NCBI GenBank assembly: GCA_019779905.1
Contig: JABAKE010000007.1
Span: forward strand, 62,001 to 126,000
Direction of reading: 5' to 3'
Origin: Modestobacter lapidis
GTDB taxonomy: Bacteria; Actinomycetota; Actinomycetes; Mycobacteriales; Geodermatophilaceae
DNA length: 64,000 bases
A model generated the notes under the pieces. It was not told where the DNA came from, made no database searches, and saw nothing but the letters and a program-made list of their open reading frames with translations. The position numbers and the translations under genes are program-made. How positions within the stretch are numbered: the first letter of the stretch is position 1; the number at the start of each line of letters is the position of its first letter. Below, in pieces: positions 26,225 through 34,675 of the stretch.

Positions 26225-26257
26225 GTTGTTCTACGTTGTTTCATGTTGACAAGTCAA
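26225..26257 (-). promoter_or_regulatory. fruR promoter with three 10-bp-phased repeats (candidate FruR operator)
   Basis: On the minus strand TTGACT (26257-26252) and TAGAAC (26233-26228) are 18 bases apart, a good promoter for fruR. On the plus strand GTTGTT, GTTGTT and GTTGAC start at 26225, 26235 and 26245, exactly one helical turn apart, covering this promoter. DeoR-type repressors bind such direct repeats, so this is probably the FruR site controlling fruR and possibly ptsI. Confidence 0.55.
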
Positions 26258-26380
26258 GCGGAACTGGTGACTCTGGTCACCGAATCGCATGCCGGGGTGC
26301 ATCCCGGCTGCCACCACCGCGCGAGCGGGTGGACCGTCCTCCCGGGGCATCCGGGTACGAGTCAGACAGCGAGGCACGCC

Positions 26381-28087
26381 ATGTCATCTCCCACCTCAAG
26401 CACGGCGCCCGACATCCTCGCCGGGCCGGCGGTGTTCGCCGGCACCCCGGTGGTGCCCGGCGTGGCGGTCGGCCCGGTGGTCCGGCCGGCCGGCGCGGTC
26501 CGGCTCCCGGAGGGGGGTGCCGCGCCGGTCGCCGAGGCCGACCGCCCGGTGGAGCGCGACCGGTTCGCCGCCGCCGCCGGGGCGGTCGCCCGGCGGCTGG
26601 CCGCGCGGGCGGCGGCCGCCACCGGCGTCAGTGCGGAGGTGCTGTCGTCCACCGCCCAGCTGGCCACCGACCGGGGGCTGCTGTCGGCCGTCGAGCAGCG
26701 GATCGACGCCGGCGCCTCCGCCGCGGTGGCCACGGTGGGCGCCGCCCAGCAGTTCGTGGAGCTGTTCACCGGCCTGGGCGGGGTGATGGCCGAGCGGGCC
26801 ACCGACGTCCGCGACGTCCGCGACCGGATCGTCGCCGAGCTGACCGGCCAGGGCGAGCCGGGGGTGCCGGCGCCGGAGACGCCGTCGGTCCTGCTGGCCG
26901 ACGACCTGGCCCCGGCCGACACCGCCGGGCTCGATCCGGCCCGGATCGTCGCGCTGGCCACCCGGCTCGGCGGGGCGACCAGCCACACCGCGATCATCGC
27001 CCGCCAGCTGGGGCTGCCCTGCGTGGTCGGGGTCGGTGGGCTCGGCGACGTGCCGTCCGGTGCGCTGGTCCTGGTCGACGGTGAGCGGGGCACGGTCACC
27101 GTCGATCCGGAACCGGTCGCGGCCCGCGCCCGGGTGGCCGAGGCGCAGGCGGTCACTGCGGCCCTGGCGAGCTATCGCGGCCCCGGCTCGACCCGCGACG
27201 GGCACCCGGTCCAGGTGCTGGCCAACGTGCAGGACGGCGTCGGTGCCCGCGCCGCGGCTGCGGCCCATGCCGAGGGGGTCGGCCTGCTGCGCACCGAGCT
27301 CGCCTTCTTCGGGCACGCCACGGAGCCCCCGGTCGACGAGCAGGCCGCCGGGTACGCCGAGGTGTTCGCCGCCTTCCCGGGCGGCAAGGTGGTGCTGCGC
27401 ACCCTGGATGCCGGCTCGGACAAGCCGCTGGCCTTCGCCACCCCGCCGGACGAGGCCAACCCGGCCCTGGGTGTCCGGGGGGTGCGGGTGGCCCGCCGCG
27501 ACCCGGGCCTGCTGACCCGTCAGCTGGATGCCGTGGCGCAGGCGGCCCGGTCCACCGGCGCCACGCCGTGGGTGATGGCCCCGATGGTCGCCACCGTGGC
27601 CGAGGCCGCGGACTTCGCCGCCGCCGTCCGGGCGCGCGGTCTGGTGCCCGGCGTCATGGTGGAGGTGCCGTCGGTGGCGTTGCTGGCCGACCGCTTCCTG
27701 GAGCACCTGGACTTCCTGTCGATCGGGACCAACGACCTCTCGCAGTACACGCTGGCCGCCGACCGGCTCTCCGCCGAGCTCGCCGACCTGACCGATCCCT
27801 GGCAGCCGGCCCTGCTCGCCCTGGTTCGTGCCACCGCGGCGGCGGGGGAGCGGGCCGGCAAGCCGGTCGGCGTCTGCGGCGAGGCCGCGGCCGATCCGCT
27901 GCTCGCCTGCGTGCTGGTGGGCATGGGCGTGACGTCGCTGTCCTGTGCGGCCGGCTCGGTCGCCGGGGTCGGCGCCAAACTCGCCACCGTCGACCTGGCC
28001 GACTGCCGCCGGGCGGCCCGGGCCGCGCTCGCGGCCGCCGACCCGAGCGCGGCCCGGCTGGCGGCGCGGGCGGCGCTGGCCGGCTGA
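26381..28087 (+). CDS. ptsI: PTS enzyme I (phosphoenolpyruvate-protein phosphotransferase)
   Basis: From ATG 26381 (GAGG eight bases upstream) the protein has 568 residues. The phosphohistidine is in GGATSHTAIIARQLGLPCVVG near 202; later landmarks are EGVGLLRTELAFF, LRTLDAGSDKPL, ALGVRGVRVARRDPGLL, and the PEP-site DFLSIGTNDLSQYTLAADR near 450, with CGEAAADPLLACVLVGMGVTSLS. It starts the PTS phosphorelay by moving phosphate from PEP to HPr. It is divergent from the fru operon, so all PTS parts for fructose lie in 6 kb. Confidence 0.92.
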   Translation: MSSPTSSTAPDILAGPAVFAGTPVVPGVAVGPVVRPAGAVRLPEGGAAPVAEADRPVERDRFAAAAGAVARRLAARAAAATGVSAEVLSSTAQLATDRGLLSAVEQRIDAGASAAVATVGAAQQFVELFTGLGGVMAERATDVRDVRDRIVAELTGQGEPGVPAPETPSVLLADDLAPADTAGLDPARIVALATRLGGATSHTAIIARQLGLPCVVGVGGLGDVPSGALVLVDGERGTVTVDPEPVAARARVAEAQAVTAALASYRGPGSTRDGHPVQVLANVQDGVGARAAAAAHAEGVGLLRTELAFFGHATEPPVDEQAAGYAEVFAAFPGGKVVLRTLDAGSDKPLAFATPPDEANPALGVRGVRVARRDPGLLTRQLDAVAQAARSTGATPWVMAPMVATVAEAADFAAAVRARGLVPGVMVEVPSVALLADRFLEHLDFLSIGTNDLSQYTLAADRLSAELADLTDPWQPALLALVRATAAAGERAGKPVGVCGEAAADPLLACVLVGMGVTSLSCAAGSVAGVGAKLATVDLADCRRAARAALAAADPSAARLAARAALAG

Positions 28088-28178
28088 GCGGCGGGTACGC
28101 GACATGTGACGAATCCACGGGTGTGCAGCCGTATGGACAAGTGATCCGTCGGTCACATCACTGGTGGACCCCTTGTTT

Positions 28179-28195
28179 CGTCGGAATATTCGACG
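28179..28195. promoter_or_regulatory. AT-rich near-palindrome upstream of small ORF
   Basis: CGTCGGAATATTCGACG, a near-perfect inverted repeat with one extra base, inside an AT-rich patch about 60 bases before the 51-residue gene. Possible operator or start of the transcript; no regulator can be assigned. Confidence 0.3.
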
Positions 28196-28252
28196 CGCAG
28201 CCTGCTTTACTGCAGATGCATCACCGGATGTACCGACGAGAGAAGGCATGAC

Positions 28253-28408
28253 ATGAGCAGCGTGACCTCCAGCTGGCGAGCCCGTCGGCAGGCGGCGCGT
28301 ACCCGGCGGGCCCTGGACCTCGCCGTGGCCCGCACCAGCAGCCCCGCGATGCGCGACGAGCTGCTGACCCTGGCGAACAGCACCCCGTTCGGCCCCGCCC
28401 CGCGCTGA
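28253..28408 (+). CDS. Small basic hypothetical protein (51 residues)
   Basis: ATG follows GAGAGAAGG by 6 bases, a strong ribosome site. The protein starts MSSVTSSWRARRQAARTRRA and continues with an amphipathic helix (LDLAVARTSSPAMRDELLTLANS), ending PFGPAPR. It is short and strongly basic at the N terminus. I do not recognise a named family. The AT-rich upstream region, good ribosome site and a downstream palindromic element at its stop codon support a real gene. Confidence 0.65.
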   Translation: MSSVTSSWRARRQAARTRRALDLAVARTSSPAMRDELLTLANSTPFGPAPR

Positions 28409-28467
28409 AGCAGGACCCCCTCCTCCGCACCCCCGCACAGGCTCGGGGCGAACCGCTGGAGGGGGCC
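28406..28467 (+). repeat. Palindromic stop-codon element, copy after 51-residue gene
   Basis: Starts with the gene's TGA, then AGCAGGACCCCCTCC, a more diverged core (CCCCGCACAGGCTCGGGGCG), and arm GGAGGGGGCC. Arms pair over 10 bases although the core has drifted. Confidence 0.8.
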
Positions 28468-28645
28468 GGCAGGGACGTGCCCGGACGACACCCGCCCCCG
28501 GCCTCCACGACGGAGACCGGGGGCGTCTGCCGTGCGGGGCACCCCAACGGGTGGGTCCGGGGCCGGTGGCGCTCAGCCGGCCCTCCCGACGCGCCGATGA
28601 CGAGGACGTGAGCACCTCCGCCCCGACCCGCAGCCGGCACCCGGC

Positions 28646-30715
28646 ATGACCGGCACCGCCGCGCCGTCCGTCGCGCGGGAGACCTCCTCGGCCACGACGG
28701 CCGGGCTGCTGCGGTACGTCCGGGCCGCGGCCGGGGACGACGCGGTCGCCGAGACCATCCGCCGGGCCGGGGTGCCGCACGGCGAGGTGGACCTGCTGGA
28801 CCCGGCGAACTGGACGAGCTACGACACCCGAATCCGGCTCTTCGCCGCGGCCACCGAGGTGCTCGGCGACCCCCGGACGATGTTCCAGGTCGGCGCCACC
28901 GCCCTGGCCCGGGGGATGTCGCCGTCCGTCGTCCTGGTGGTGCGGGCGATGGGCTCGCCGCGGCAGGTCGTCCGCCAGCTGCCCGGCGCGGTGCTCAAGT
29001 TCTCGACCACCTCCACGATGGAGGTCCTGGACTCCGGGGTCACGCACGCCACGGTCAGCATGAGGCTGCACCCGGCCTACGAGCACTCCCGGCTGGACTG
29101 CCAGTACGCCCAGGGCCTGCTGACGTCGGTCCCGTCGGTCTTCGGGCTCCCGCCGGCCCGCATCGTGCACGACGAGTGCGAGTCCGACGGGCATCCCACC
29201 TGCCTGTACCACCTGACCTGGGAGCCGCGGTCCCGGCTGCCGTGGCGCCGGCACCGGCGGAACGCCGCCGACACCGAGCTCACCGCGCTGCGCGAGCAGG
29301 TCCGGGCCCTCCAGTCCGCGGCCACCGACCTGGTCACCAGCGACGACCTCGACACGGTGCTGGACAGGATCGTGGCGCGCGCGGCGCAGGCCGTCCTCGC
29401 GCCGGCGTACGTGCTCGCCATCCACCCGCCGGCCGGTGGCCCGCCGCTCGTGCACAGCGCGGGTCTCTCGGACGCCGAGGCGCAGGACCTGGCCGCGGCG
29501 CTGCTCGACGGGCGGGACCTCGGCGCGCACGCAATCGTCGTGGACGTCGCCTCGTCCCGCCGGATGCACGGCCGGCTGGCCGCGGTCTACCGCGTCGAGC
29601 TCCGCGGCGCGGGCGATGAGGGCTTCCTCCTGTCCGCCTACGCAGGCCATGCCGCTGCGGCGCTGGACCTGTTGATCGCGCTCGAGGAGACCCGCAGCCA
29701 GGGCGCCCGGTCCGCGGCGCTCCTGGAGCTCGCCCACGAGCTGGCCGGCTCGGCCGGTGCCGACGGGGTGTGTGACGTGGTGGCCCGTGCGCTGCCCCGG
29801 GTGATCGGCTGCACCAGCGGCTCGGTCATGCTCTGGAACCCCTCCCACGGCTGCCTGCAGGCCCGGTCGTCGACCGGGCTGGACGATGAGCGGCACGCGT
29901 TCTTCCTCGACCACCCGCTCCGGCCGGAAGACACTCCCGAGCTGGTCGGCATGCTGACCGACCGGGAGCCGCGGGTGCTGACCGCGGACCGCGCCAGCCC
30001 GGCCCTGCGCGCGCTCCTGGACGCACTGGAGGTGACCGACGTCATCGCCGTCCCGCTGGTCGCCGGCGGCGCCTTCCTGGGCGTGGCCACCGCATGCTGG
30101 CAGCAGGGCCAGGCCCCGTCCCAGCTGGACGGCGACGTCCTGGCCCGGCTACGCGGCGTGGGCGACCAGGCGGCGACCGCGCTGGAGAAGGCGCGGCTGC
30201 TGGAGACCGTCCAGCACCAGGCCCTGCACGACGCCCTCACCGGGCTGCCGAACCGGGTGCTGGTGGCCCGGCGCCTGGAGGCGCACCTGGAGGCCGCCGG
30301 CCCGGAGGCGCCGCTCGCCGTGCTGTTCTGCGACCTCGACCGGTTCAAGGCGGTCAACGACGGCCTCGGGCACGCCGCCGGTGACGAACTGCTGCGGCAG
30401 GTGGCCGCCCGGCTGCGCGCCGTCGTCCGCCCCGGGGACACCGTCGGACGGCTCAGCGGCGACGAGTTCGTCCTGCTCCTGCCCGACGTCACCGACCTCG
30501 GGCACGCCGAGGGGCTGGCCGAGCGGGTCGCCGGCTGCTTCGCCGAGCCGTTCCGGCTGGCCGGCTCGCCGGTGGCCGTGCGGGCCAGCATCGGCCTGGC
30601 CCTGCACGCCGACCCGGACACCGACCGCACGGGCGAACGGCTGCTCAGCGAGGCCGACGCTGCCATGTACCGCGCCAAGCACGCCGACCGCCGGCGCGAC
30701 GACCTGCCGCGCTGA
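28646..30715 (+). CDS. Diguanylate cyclase with V4R-like and GAF sensor domains
   Basis: A 689-residue soluble protein. Residues 1-190 end in CESDGHPTCLYHLTW, a Cys-rich pattern like V4R ligand-binding domains; residues about 215-340 and 355-520 resemble two GAF domains; residues about 525-680 are a GGDEF domain (HDALTGLPNRVLVARRL, LAVLFCDLDRFKAVNDGLGHAAGDELL) with active-site signature SGDEF near 605 and an inhibitory I-site RPGD five residues before it. It should make c-di-GMP with product inhibition, responding to a small ligand. No EAL domain. Start ATG 28646. Confidence 0.85.
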   Translation: MTGTAAPSVARETSSATTAGLLRYVRAAAGDDAVAETIRRAGVPHGEVDLLDPANWTSYDTRIRLFAAATEVLGDPRTMFQVGATALARGMSPSVVLVVRAMGSPRQVVRQLPGAVLKFSTTSTMEVLDSGVTHATVSMRLHPAYEHSRLDCQYAQGLLTSVPSVFGLPPARIVHDECESDGHPTCLYHLTWEPRSRLPWRRHRRNAADTELTALREQVRALQSAATDLVTSDDLDTVLDRIVARAAQAVLAPAYVLAIHPPAGGPPLVHSAGLSDAEAQDLAAALLDGRDLGAHAIVVDVASSRRMHGRLAAVYRVELRGAGDEGFLLSAYAGHAAAALDLLIALEETRSQGARSAALLELAHELAGSAGADGVCDVVARALPRVIGCTSGSVMLWNPSHGCLQARSSTGLDDERHAFFLDHPLRPEDTPELVGMLTDREPRVLTADRASPALRALLDALEVTDVIAVPLVAGGAFLGVATACWQQGQAPSQLDGDVLARLRGVGDQAATALEKARLLETVQHQALHDALTGLPNRVLVARRLEAHLEAAGPEAPLAVLFCDLDRFKAVNDGLGHAAGDELLRQVAARLRAVVRPGDTVGRLSGDEFVLLLPDVTDLGHAEGLAERVAGCFAEPFRLAGSPVAVRASIGLALHADPDTDRTGERLLSEADAAMYRAKHADRRRDDLPR

Positions 30716-30726
30716 CCCGGCCAGCT

Positions 30727-30789
30727 GGCCCTCCTGCAGGGTCCCGCCGCGAGCCTGCGAGTGGTGGGGGGCCGGAGGGGCCTTCCTCA
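30727..30789 (-). repeat. Palindromic stop-codon element, copy after phosphatase gene
   Basis: On the minus strand: TGA stop codon of the phosphatase gene, GGAAGGCCCCTCC, core CCACTCGCAGGCTCGCGGCGG, and arm GGAGGGCC. Lies between convergent cyclase and phosphatase genes. Confidence 0.85.
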
Positions 30790-31623
30790 GGTCCGCAGCC
30801 GCGCACGCAGCGCGGCCTGCTCGCCGGCGCCGAAGCCGTGCTCGGTCAGCCAGCCGACCGGCCCGCCGTGCCGTTCCTCGAGCACCTCCAGCACCCGGCG
30901 CATCGTCTCGGCCCGCGGCGTGTGGGTGGCGACGTCGCGGGTGGTCATGTCCGCGGCGTAGGTGGGGCTGGTCGCGAGCCGGGCCACCAGCGCGTCGATC
31001 ACCTCCGCGGTCAGCGCGTAGTCGGCGACGATCGCCGCGGGCTCGACGTCGGCGACCGCCAGGGCCAGGGCGGAGACCACCCCGGTGCGGTCCTTGCCCG
31101 CCGCGCAGTGCACCACGGCGGCCCCCGTCCCGGCGGTGAGCGCACGCAGGGCGGCGAGCACGTTGTCCCGGCCGTCGACCAGGTAGCCCAGGTAGGCCCG
31201 GACCGCCGGCGGCTCGTCCTCGGCGCCGGGGGCGGTCTGCCGGGGCAGCAGCGACTCGCCCCAGTCGGCGGGCAGCCGGCTGCGCACCTCCTCGTCGTCC
31301 TCCTCGCCGGCGAAGACGTCGGTGCGCCGGCCGCGCTCGGGAAGCAGGGTGAAGTGCCGGTGGGTCACCGTCGCGACGTCGCGCAGCGGCCCGCGGCCCT
31401 CGAGCAGGATCTCCGCGGTGGTGCGCAGGTCGACGACGTCGGTCAGCCCGAGCCCGCCGACCAGACGGTCGACGTCGGCCGGGCTGAGGCTCTGCAGGTT
31501 GTCACTGCGCAGCACCCGGCCGTGCACCGTCTTGCCGCCGTCCCGGGTCGGCAGGCCACCGAGGTCACGGGTGTTCGCCGTCCCCTGCAGCGGAACCCAG
31601 CGGCCGGTGCGGATCGAGGTCAC
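30787..31623 (-). CDS. Tyrosine/lipid phosphatase family protein (PtpB-like)
   Basis: A 278-residue protein from GTG 31623. The N terminus WVPLQGTANTRDLGGLPTRDG and the P-loop VVHCAAGKDRTGVVSALAL near residue 170 match the PtpB/DUF1-type bacterial protein tyrosine phosphatases, in which the lysine after CAAG broadens specificity to lipid phosphates. GLTDVVDLRTTAEI holds the general-acid region found in the family. Its stop codon begins a palindromic element, and the glycosylase-like gene lies 31 bases upstream on the same strand. Confidence 0.85.
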   Translation of the reverse strand: MTSIRTGRWVPLQGTANTRDLGGLPTRDGGKTVHGRVLRSDNLQSLSPADVDRLVGGLGLTDVVDLRTTAEILLEGRGPLRDVATVTHRHFTLLPERGRRTDVFAGEEDDEEVRSRLPADWGESLLPRQTAPGAEDEPPAVRAYLGYLVDGRDNVLAALRALTAGTGAAVVHCAAGKDRTGVVSALALAVADVEPAAIVADYALTAEVIDALVARLATSPTYAADMTTRDVATHTPRAETMRRVLEVLEERHGGPVGWLTEHGFGAGEQAALRARLRT

Positions 31624-31654
31624 CCCGCGACGGTACGACGGCGGCGGCCCCGGT

Positions 31655-32608
31655 TCAGCGTGAGCAGGCGAGCAGGCCCTCGCACACGGCCAGCAGCCGG
31701 GCGCGCAGCACGGCGCCGCGCGCGGCGAACCCGCGCTGCGCCGCGACGTACTCGGCCCTGCCCTCGGCAGTCTCGATCCGCACCGGCGGGTAACCGAGGT
31801 CGGCCAGGTCGTACGGGGAGGCCCGCATGTCCATCTCCCGCACGTCCGCCGCGAGCTCGAAGCAGTCGCCGACCAGCTCGCCGGGAGTCGCCGGGGCGAG
31901 CTTGTAGGCCCACTTGTACAGGTCCATCGTGGCGTGCAAGCAGCCCGGCTGCTCCAGCTGCACCTGGGTGTCCCGGGTGGGTTGCAGGGTGTTGAGCGGC
32001 CGCGCGCGGGGGGTGAAGAACCGGAAGGCGTCGACGTGGCTGCACTGCACGCGGGCGCGGTCGACCACCGCGGCGGTGCCGGCCGCACCCAGCCGCAGCG
32101 GAACGGCGTCGTGCCGCACCGCGCCGTCGTCCGGCCGGTAGGCCATGGCCCATTCGTGCAGCCCGAAGCACCCGAACGACGCCGGCCGCCCGGCCGTGGC
32201 CGACAGCAGCTCGGCGATCCAGGCGACGGTGTCCCGCCGCTGCTGGAGGAAGGCCGGGACGTCGAGGGCGACCCCGGTTCCCTCCCGGCCGGCGTCGTCC
32301 ACCGCCGTCAGCTCGGTGTGGAACGGCCAGCTCAGCCGCTCGCGCGCGGCCTCGCCCAGCAGGACCGTGCCCCGGCCCGGGTGCCAGCGCCGGAGCCGGC
32401 CGGGCGGGTGGGAGTAGTAGGTGAACAGGAAGTCCAGGACCGGGTGCGTGCGCCCCGCGCGGCGACGCTGCTGGTGCGGCCGCACCCAGCGGTCCACCTG
32501 CCGTCGGTGGGCGGCGTCCCGCGCCGTCCAGTCCGCCTCCGCCACGGCCCCCGTCACGGCCACGGCCTCTGTCACGGCCACGGTGAGATCGCGGTGGCCG
32601 GTGCGCAC
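31655..32608 (-). CDS. Predicted 3-methyladenine DNA glycosylase-like protein
   Basis: About 317 residues, starting at one of several in-frame GTG codons near 32608-32540; the N-terminal run [17 protein letters not shown] comes from a small tandem repeat, so the true start is uncertain. Conserved blocks are [58 protein letters not shown] and [18 protein letters not shown]. Actinobacterial relatives are annotated as 3-methyladenine DNA glycosylase, but I see no helix-hairpin-helix or MPG motif, so the activity is doubtful. Probably cotranscribed with the phosphatase. Confidence 0.65.
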   Translation of the reverse strand: MRTGHRDLTVAVTEAVAVTGAVAEADWTARDAAHRRQVDRWVRPHQQRRRAGRTHPVLDFLFTYYSHPPGRLRRWHPGRGTVLLGEAARERLSWPFHTELTAVDDAGREGTGVALDVPAFLQQRRDTVAWIAELLSATAGRPASFGCFGLHEWAMAYRPDDGAVRHDAVPLRLGAAGTAAVVDRARVQCSHVDAFRFFTPRARPLNTLQPTRDTQVQLEQPGCLHATMDLYKWAYKLAPATPGELVGDCFELAADVREMDMRASPYDLADLGYPPVRIETAEGRAEYVAAQRGFAARGAVLRARLLAVCEGLLACSR

Positions 32609-32691
32609 CGGATCAGAATAGGCCGGTACGACCGCCCCCCGGCGGGGGGATTCGGGTCCAGTTGCCCACGACCCATGCCGATGTACCGGGT

Positions 32692-34020
32692 GTGACATCG
32701 ATTGCACACGCGGCCGCCGAGAACGTCCGGCCCGCTGCCCGCGGTTCCCGCATCCCGCGCACGGTGCCGCTGGAGGAGCCGGCCTTCCGTGCCCGCCACC
32801 GGGTGATCTCGGTGGTGCTGGCCGCGCACCTGCCGGTGCTGGCCGCGATCGGTGTCATCCGGGACGTCGGCGGCCTGCTGCTGTGGGGCCAGCTGGCCGT
32901 CATGGTCGTGCTGCTCCTGGCCGGGCAGCTGTTCTCCGGCCAGGCGGCGCGCGGCAGCGCGGTGAGCCTCGGGCTGATGATCGGCGCCGACGTGCTGGTG
33001 CACGTCGGCGGCGGCCTGACCGACCTGCACATCTGGTTCTACGTGCTGCTGGCGATGGTCGCGCTGTACCAGAACTGGACGCCGTTCCTGCTCGCCGTCG
33101 CGTTCGTCGCCGTCCACCACGCGGCGATGAGCCTCTGGATGCCGATGTCGGTGTTCTCCACCCATGAGGCGCAGCACGCCCCGGTGCTCTTCGCAGGGCT
33201 GCACGCGGCGTTCCTGCTGGCCGAGGCGGTCTTCCTGGCCTACGGCTGGAAGTTCACCGAGGAGGCCGAGCGCGCCCGCGCCGCCCAGCAGGCCCTCGCC
33301 GAGCAGCAGCAGGCCGCCCAGGTGCAGGCCGAGGCCGAGCTCGCCGCCGAGCGCGCCGCCGTGGCCGAGGAGGAGGCGCGGCGGCTGCGCGCCCGCGAGG
33401 AGCGGGCCGCCGGTATGGCGCAGCGACTGGCCGCGCTGGAGGGTGCCGGCCGTCGCCTGGACGAGAACGTGTCGACGGCGACGTCGGTCATGGAGGGCCT
33501 GCGCTCGGCGATCGAGGAGATCTCCGCGGCGGCCAGCCGGGCCAGCAGCACCGCGCAGGAGGCCAGCGTGCAGTCCCGCGGCAGCGCGGCCACGATCGAG
33601 CGGCTCGCCGGGACGATGGCCGAGATCGACCAGATCGCCGGGAGCATCTCGGGCATCGCCGACCAGACCAACCTGCTCGCGCTCAACGCCACCATCGAGT
33701 CGGCCCGCGCCGGGGAGGCCGGCCGCGGGTTCGCCGTGGTGGCCGGCGAGGTCAAGGACCTCGCGACCGAGACCGCCCGGGCCACCGAGCGGATCCGCGG
33801 GGTCGTCGACGCCGTGCGCGCCGACGTCGGCGCGGCCGGCGCGGCGCTGGCCAGCATCCAGGAGATCATCGCCGGGGTGGTGGAGAGCCAGTCGACCATC
33901 GCTGCCGCCGTCCAGGAGCAGAACAGCTCCACCGCCGAGGCGCAGGCGGCGATGTGCGGTGCCTCCCGGGAGGCGACCCGGATGGCCAGCGACCTGTCCG
34001 GCATCGTCCGCGAGGACTGA
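32692..34020 (+). CDS. Methyl-accepting chemotaxis protein
   Basis: About 442 residues from GTG 32692 (TTG 32662 is an alternative). Five or six hydrophobic helices in residues 40-185 form a membrane sensor without a large outer domain. A glutamate/alanine-rich coiled coil follows (185-250), then the signalling domain with the highly conserved hairpin tip [38 protein letters not shown] near 322-358. It would pass signals to CheA. No other che gene is in the window. The C terminus lacks a CheR-tethering pentapeptide. Confidence 0.88.
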   Translation: MTSIAHAAAENVRPAARGSRIPRTVPLEEPAFRARHRVISVVLAAHLPVLAAIGVIRDVGGLLLWGQLAVMVVLLLAGQLFSGQAARGSAVSLGLMIGADVLVHVGGGLTDLHIWFYVLLAMVALYQNWTPFLLAVAFVAVHHAAMSLWMPMSVFSTHEAQHAPVLFAGLHAAFLLAEAVFLAYGWKFTEEAERARAAQQALAEQQQAAQVQAEAELAAERAAVAEEEARRLRAREERAAGMAQRLAALEGAGRRLDENVSTATSVMEGLRSAIEEISAAASRASSTAQEASVQSRGSAATIERLAGTMAEIDQIAGSISGIADQTNLLALNATIESARAGEAGRGFAVVAGEVKDLATETARATERIRGVVDAVRADVGAAGAALASIQEIIAGVVESQSTIAAAVQEQNSSTAEAQAAMCGASREATRMASDLSGIVRED

Positions 34021-34038
34021 GCCGCCGGGCGGCGGCGC

Positions 34039-34060
34039 CCGGGGCGGCACACCGCCCCGG
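34039..34060. terminator. Intrinsic hairpin between convergent genes
   Basis: A perfect 9-bp stem (CCGGGGCGG with CCGCCCCGG) and a CACA loop, 19 bases after the chemoreceptor stop and 9 bases before the end of the minus-strand small gene. Confidence 0.7.
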
Positions 34061-34068
34061 CCCGCCGG

Positions 34069-34248
34069 TCAGGTGTTGCCCGGCCGGGCCACGCTCTCGT
34101 CGTGCTGGGCCGCGTCGTCGGTGGTCAGCACGGTGTCCGCGGCACCCTTGTCGCTGACGTTCTCCCCGGTCTTGCCGTCGATCAGGTTCTCGTCGGTGTC
34201 TGCCGTGTCGGGGGACTCGGAGTAGCCGGTCGGGTCGGATTCGCTCAC
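34069..34248 (-). CDS. Small acidic hypothetical protein (59 residues)
   Basis: From GTG 34248 (GAGGAGA four to five bases upstream). The protein is Asp/Glu/Thr-rich and has no hydrophobic segment: MSESDPTGYSESPDTADTDE, then NLIDGKTGENVSDKGAADTV. Likely disordered. Its start overlaps the stop of the gene before it as GTGA, so the pair is translationally coupled. Unknown function; not assigned to a family. Confidence 0.6.
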   Translation of the reverse strand: MSESDPTGYSESPDTADTDENLIDGKTGENVSDKGAADTVLTTDDAAQHDESVARPGNT

Positions 34249-34475
34249 GGGTTCTCCTCGGACGTCGGGTCGGGTGCGGCGCGCTGGGCGAGCGAGGGCT
34301 CGGTGCCGGTGCGGGCGGGCTGCTCGTCGTCGGACGCCGAGTCCCGGGCGATCGCCTCGTCGGCGGTGAGCGGGACGTCGTCGAAGCTGTCGGTCCCGGT
34401 GCTGCTGTTGTCGCCGGTCCCCGAGGCGGTGGGTACGTCCTGCTGGATGCGGTCGCTGCCGCCGGTCTCGCTCAT
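34245..34475 (-). CDS. Small acidic hypothetical protein (76 residues)
   Basis: From ATG 34475. The sequence begins MSETGGSDRIQQDVPTASGT and is rich in Ser, Thr, Asp and Glu with no membrane segment, so it is likely disordered. It overlaps the next small gene by 4 bases (GTGA). Both share the MSE start and an acidic composition, which suggests an old duplication or a common role. No recognised family. Confidence 0.6.
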   Translation of the reverse strand: MSETGGSDRIQQDVPTASGTGDNSSTGTDSFDDVPLTADEAIARDSASDDEQPARTGTEPSLAQRAAPDPTSEENP

Positions 34476-34566
34476 CGGCTCGTCCTCTCGTCGGTCCGGC
34501 TCCAGCCATGCCCGCGACCGGCGGCCCCCATGCACGCACGACGGCGGCCAGGTGACCGGATGGAAC

Positions 34567-34675
34567 GGCCCCGCTGCAGGGCCCCGCGCCGAGCCCGCGA
34601 GGCGGCCGTCGGTCAGGCCCCGTCCCGGGCCCCGCCCTGAGCTTGCGAAGGGTGGGGAGGACGGGGCCTTCCTCA
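34567..34675 (-). repeat. Palindromic stop-codon element, full plus partial copy after acyl-CoA dehydrogenase
   Basis: The full copy (34616-34675) reads on the minus strand TGA-GGAAGGCCCCGTCC, core CCCTTCGCAAGCTCAGGGCGG, arm GGACGGGGCC; the arms are a perfect 10-bp pair. A truncated second copy (34567-34605; GGCCCCGCTGCAGGGCCCCG) lies just beyond it. Confidence 0.8.

Noticed and set aside
26396-29914. Open frame of 1172 codons on the minus strand, antisense to ptsI and the diguanylate cyclase
   Set aside because: Composition is Arg/Gly/His/Gln-rich without any domain; the sense genes have complete families. Long antisense frames arise from the strong GC bias at third positions.
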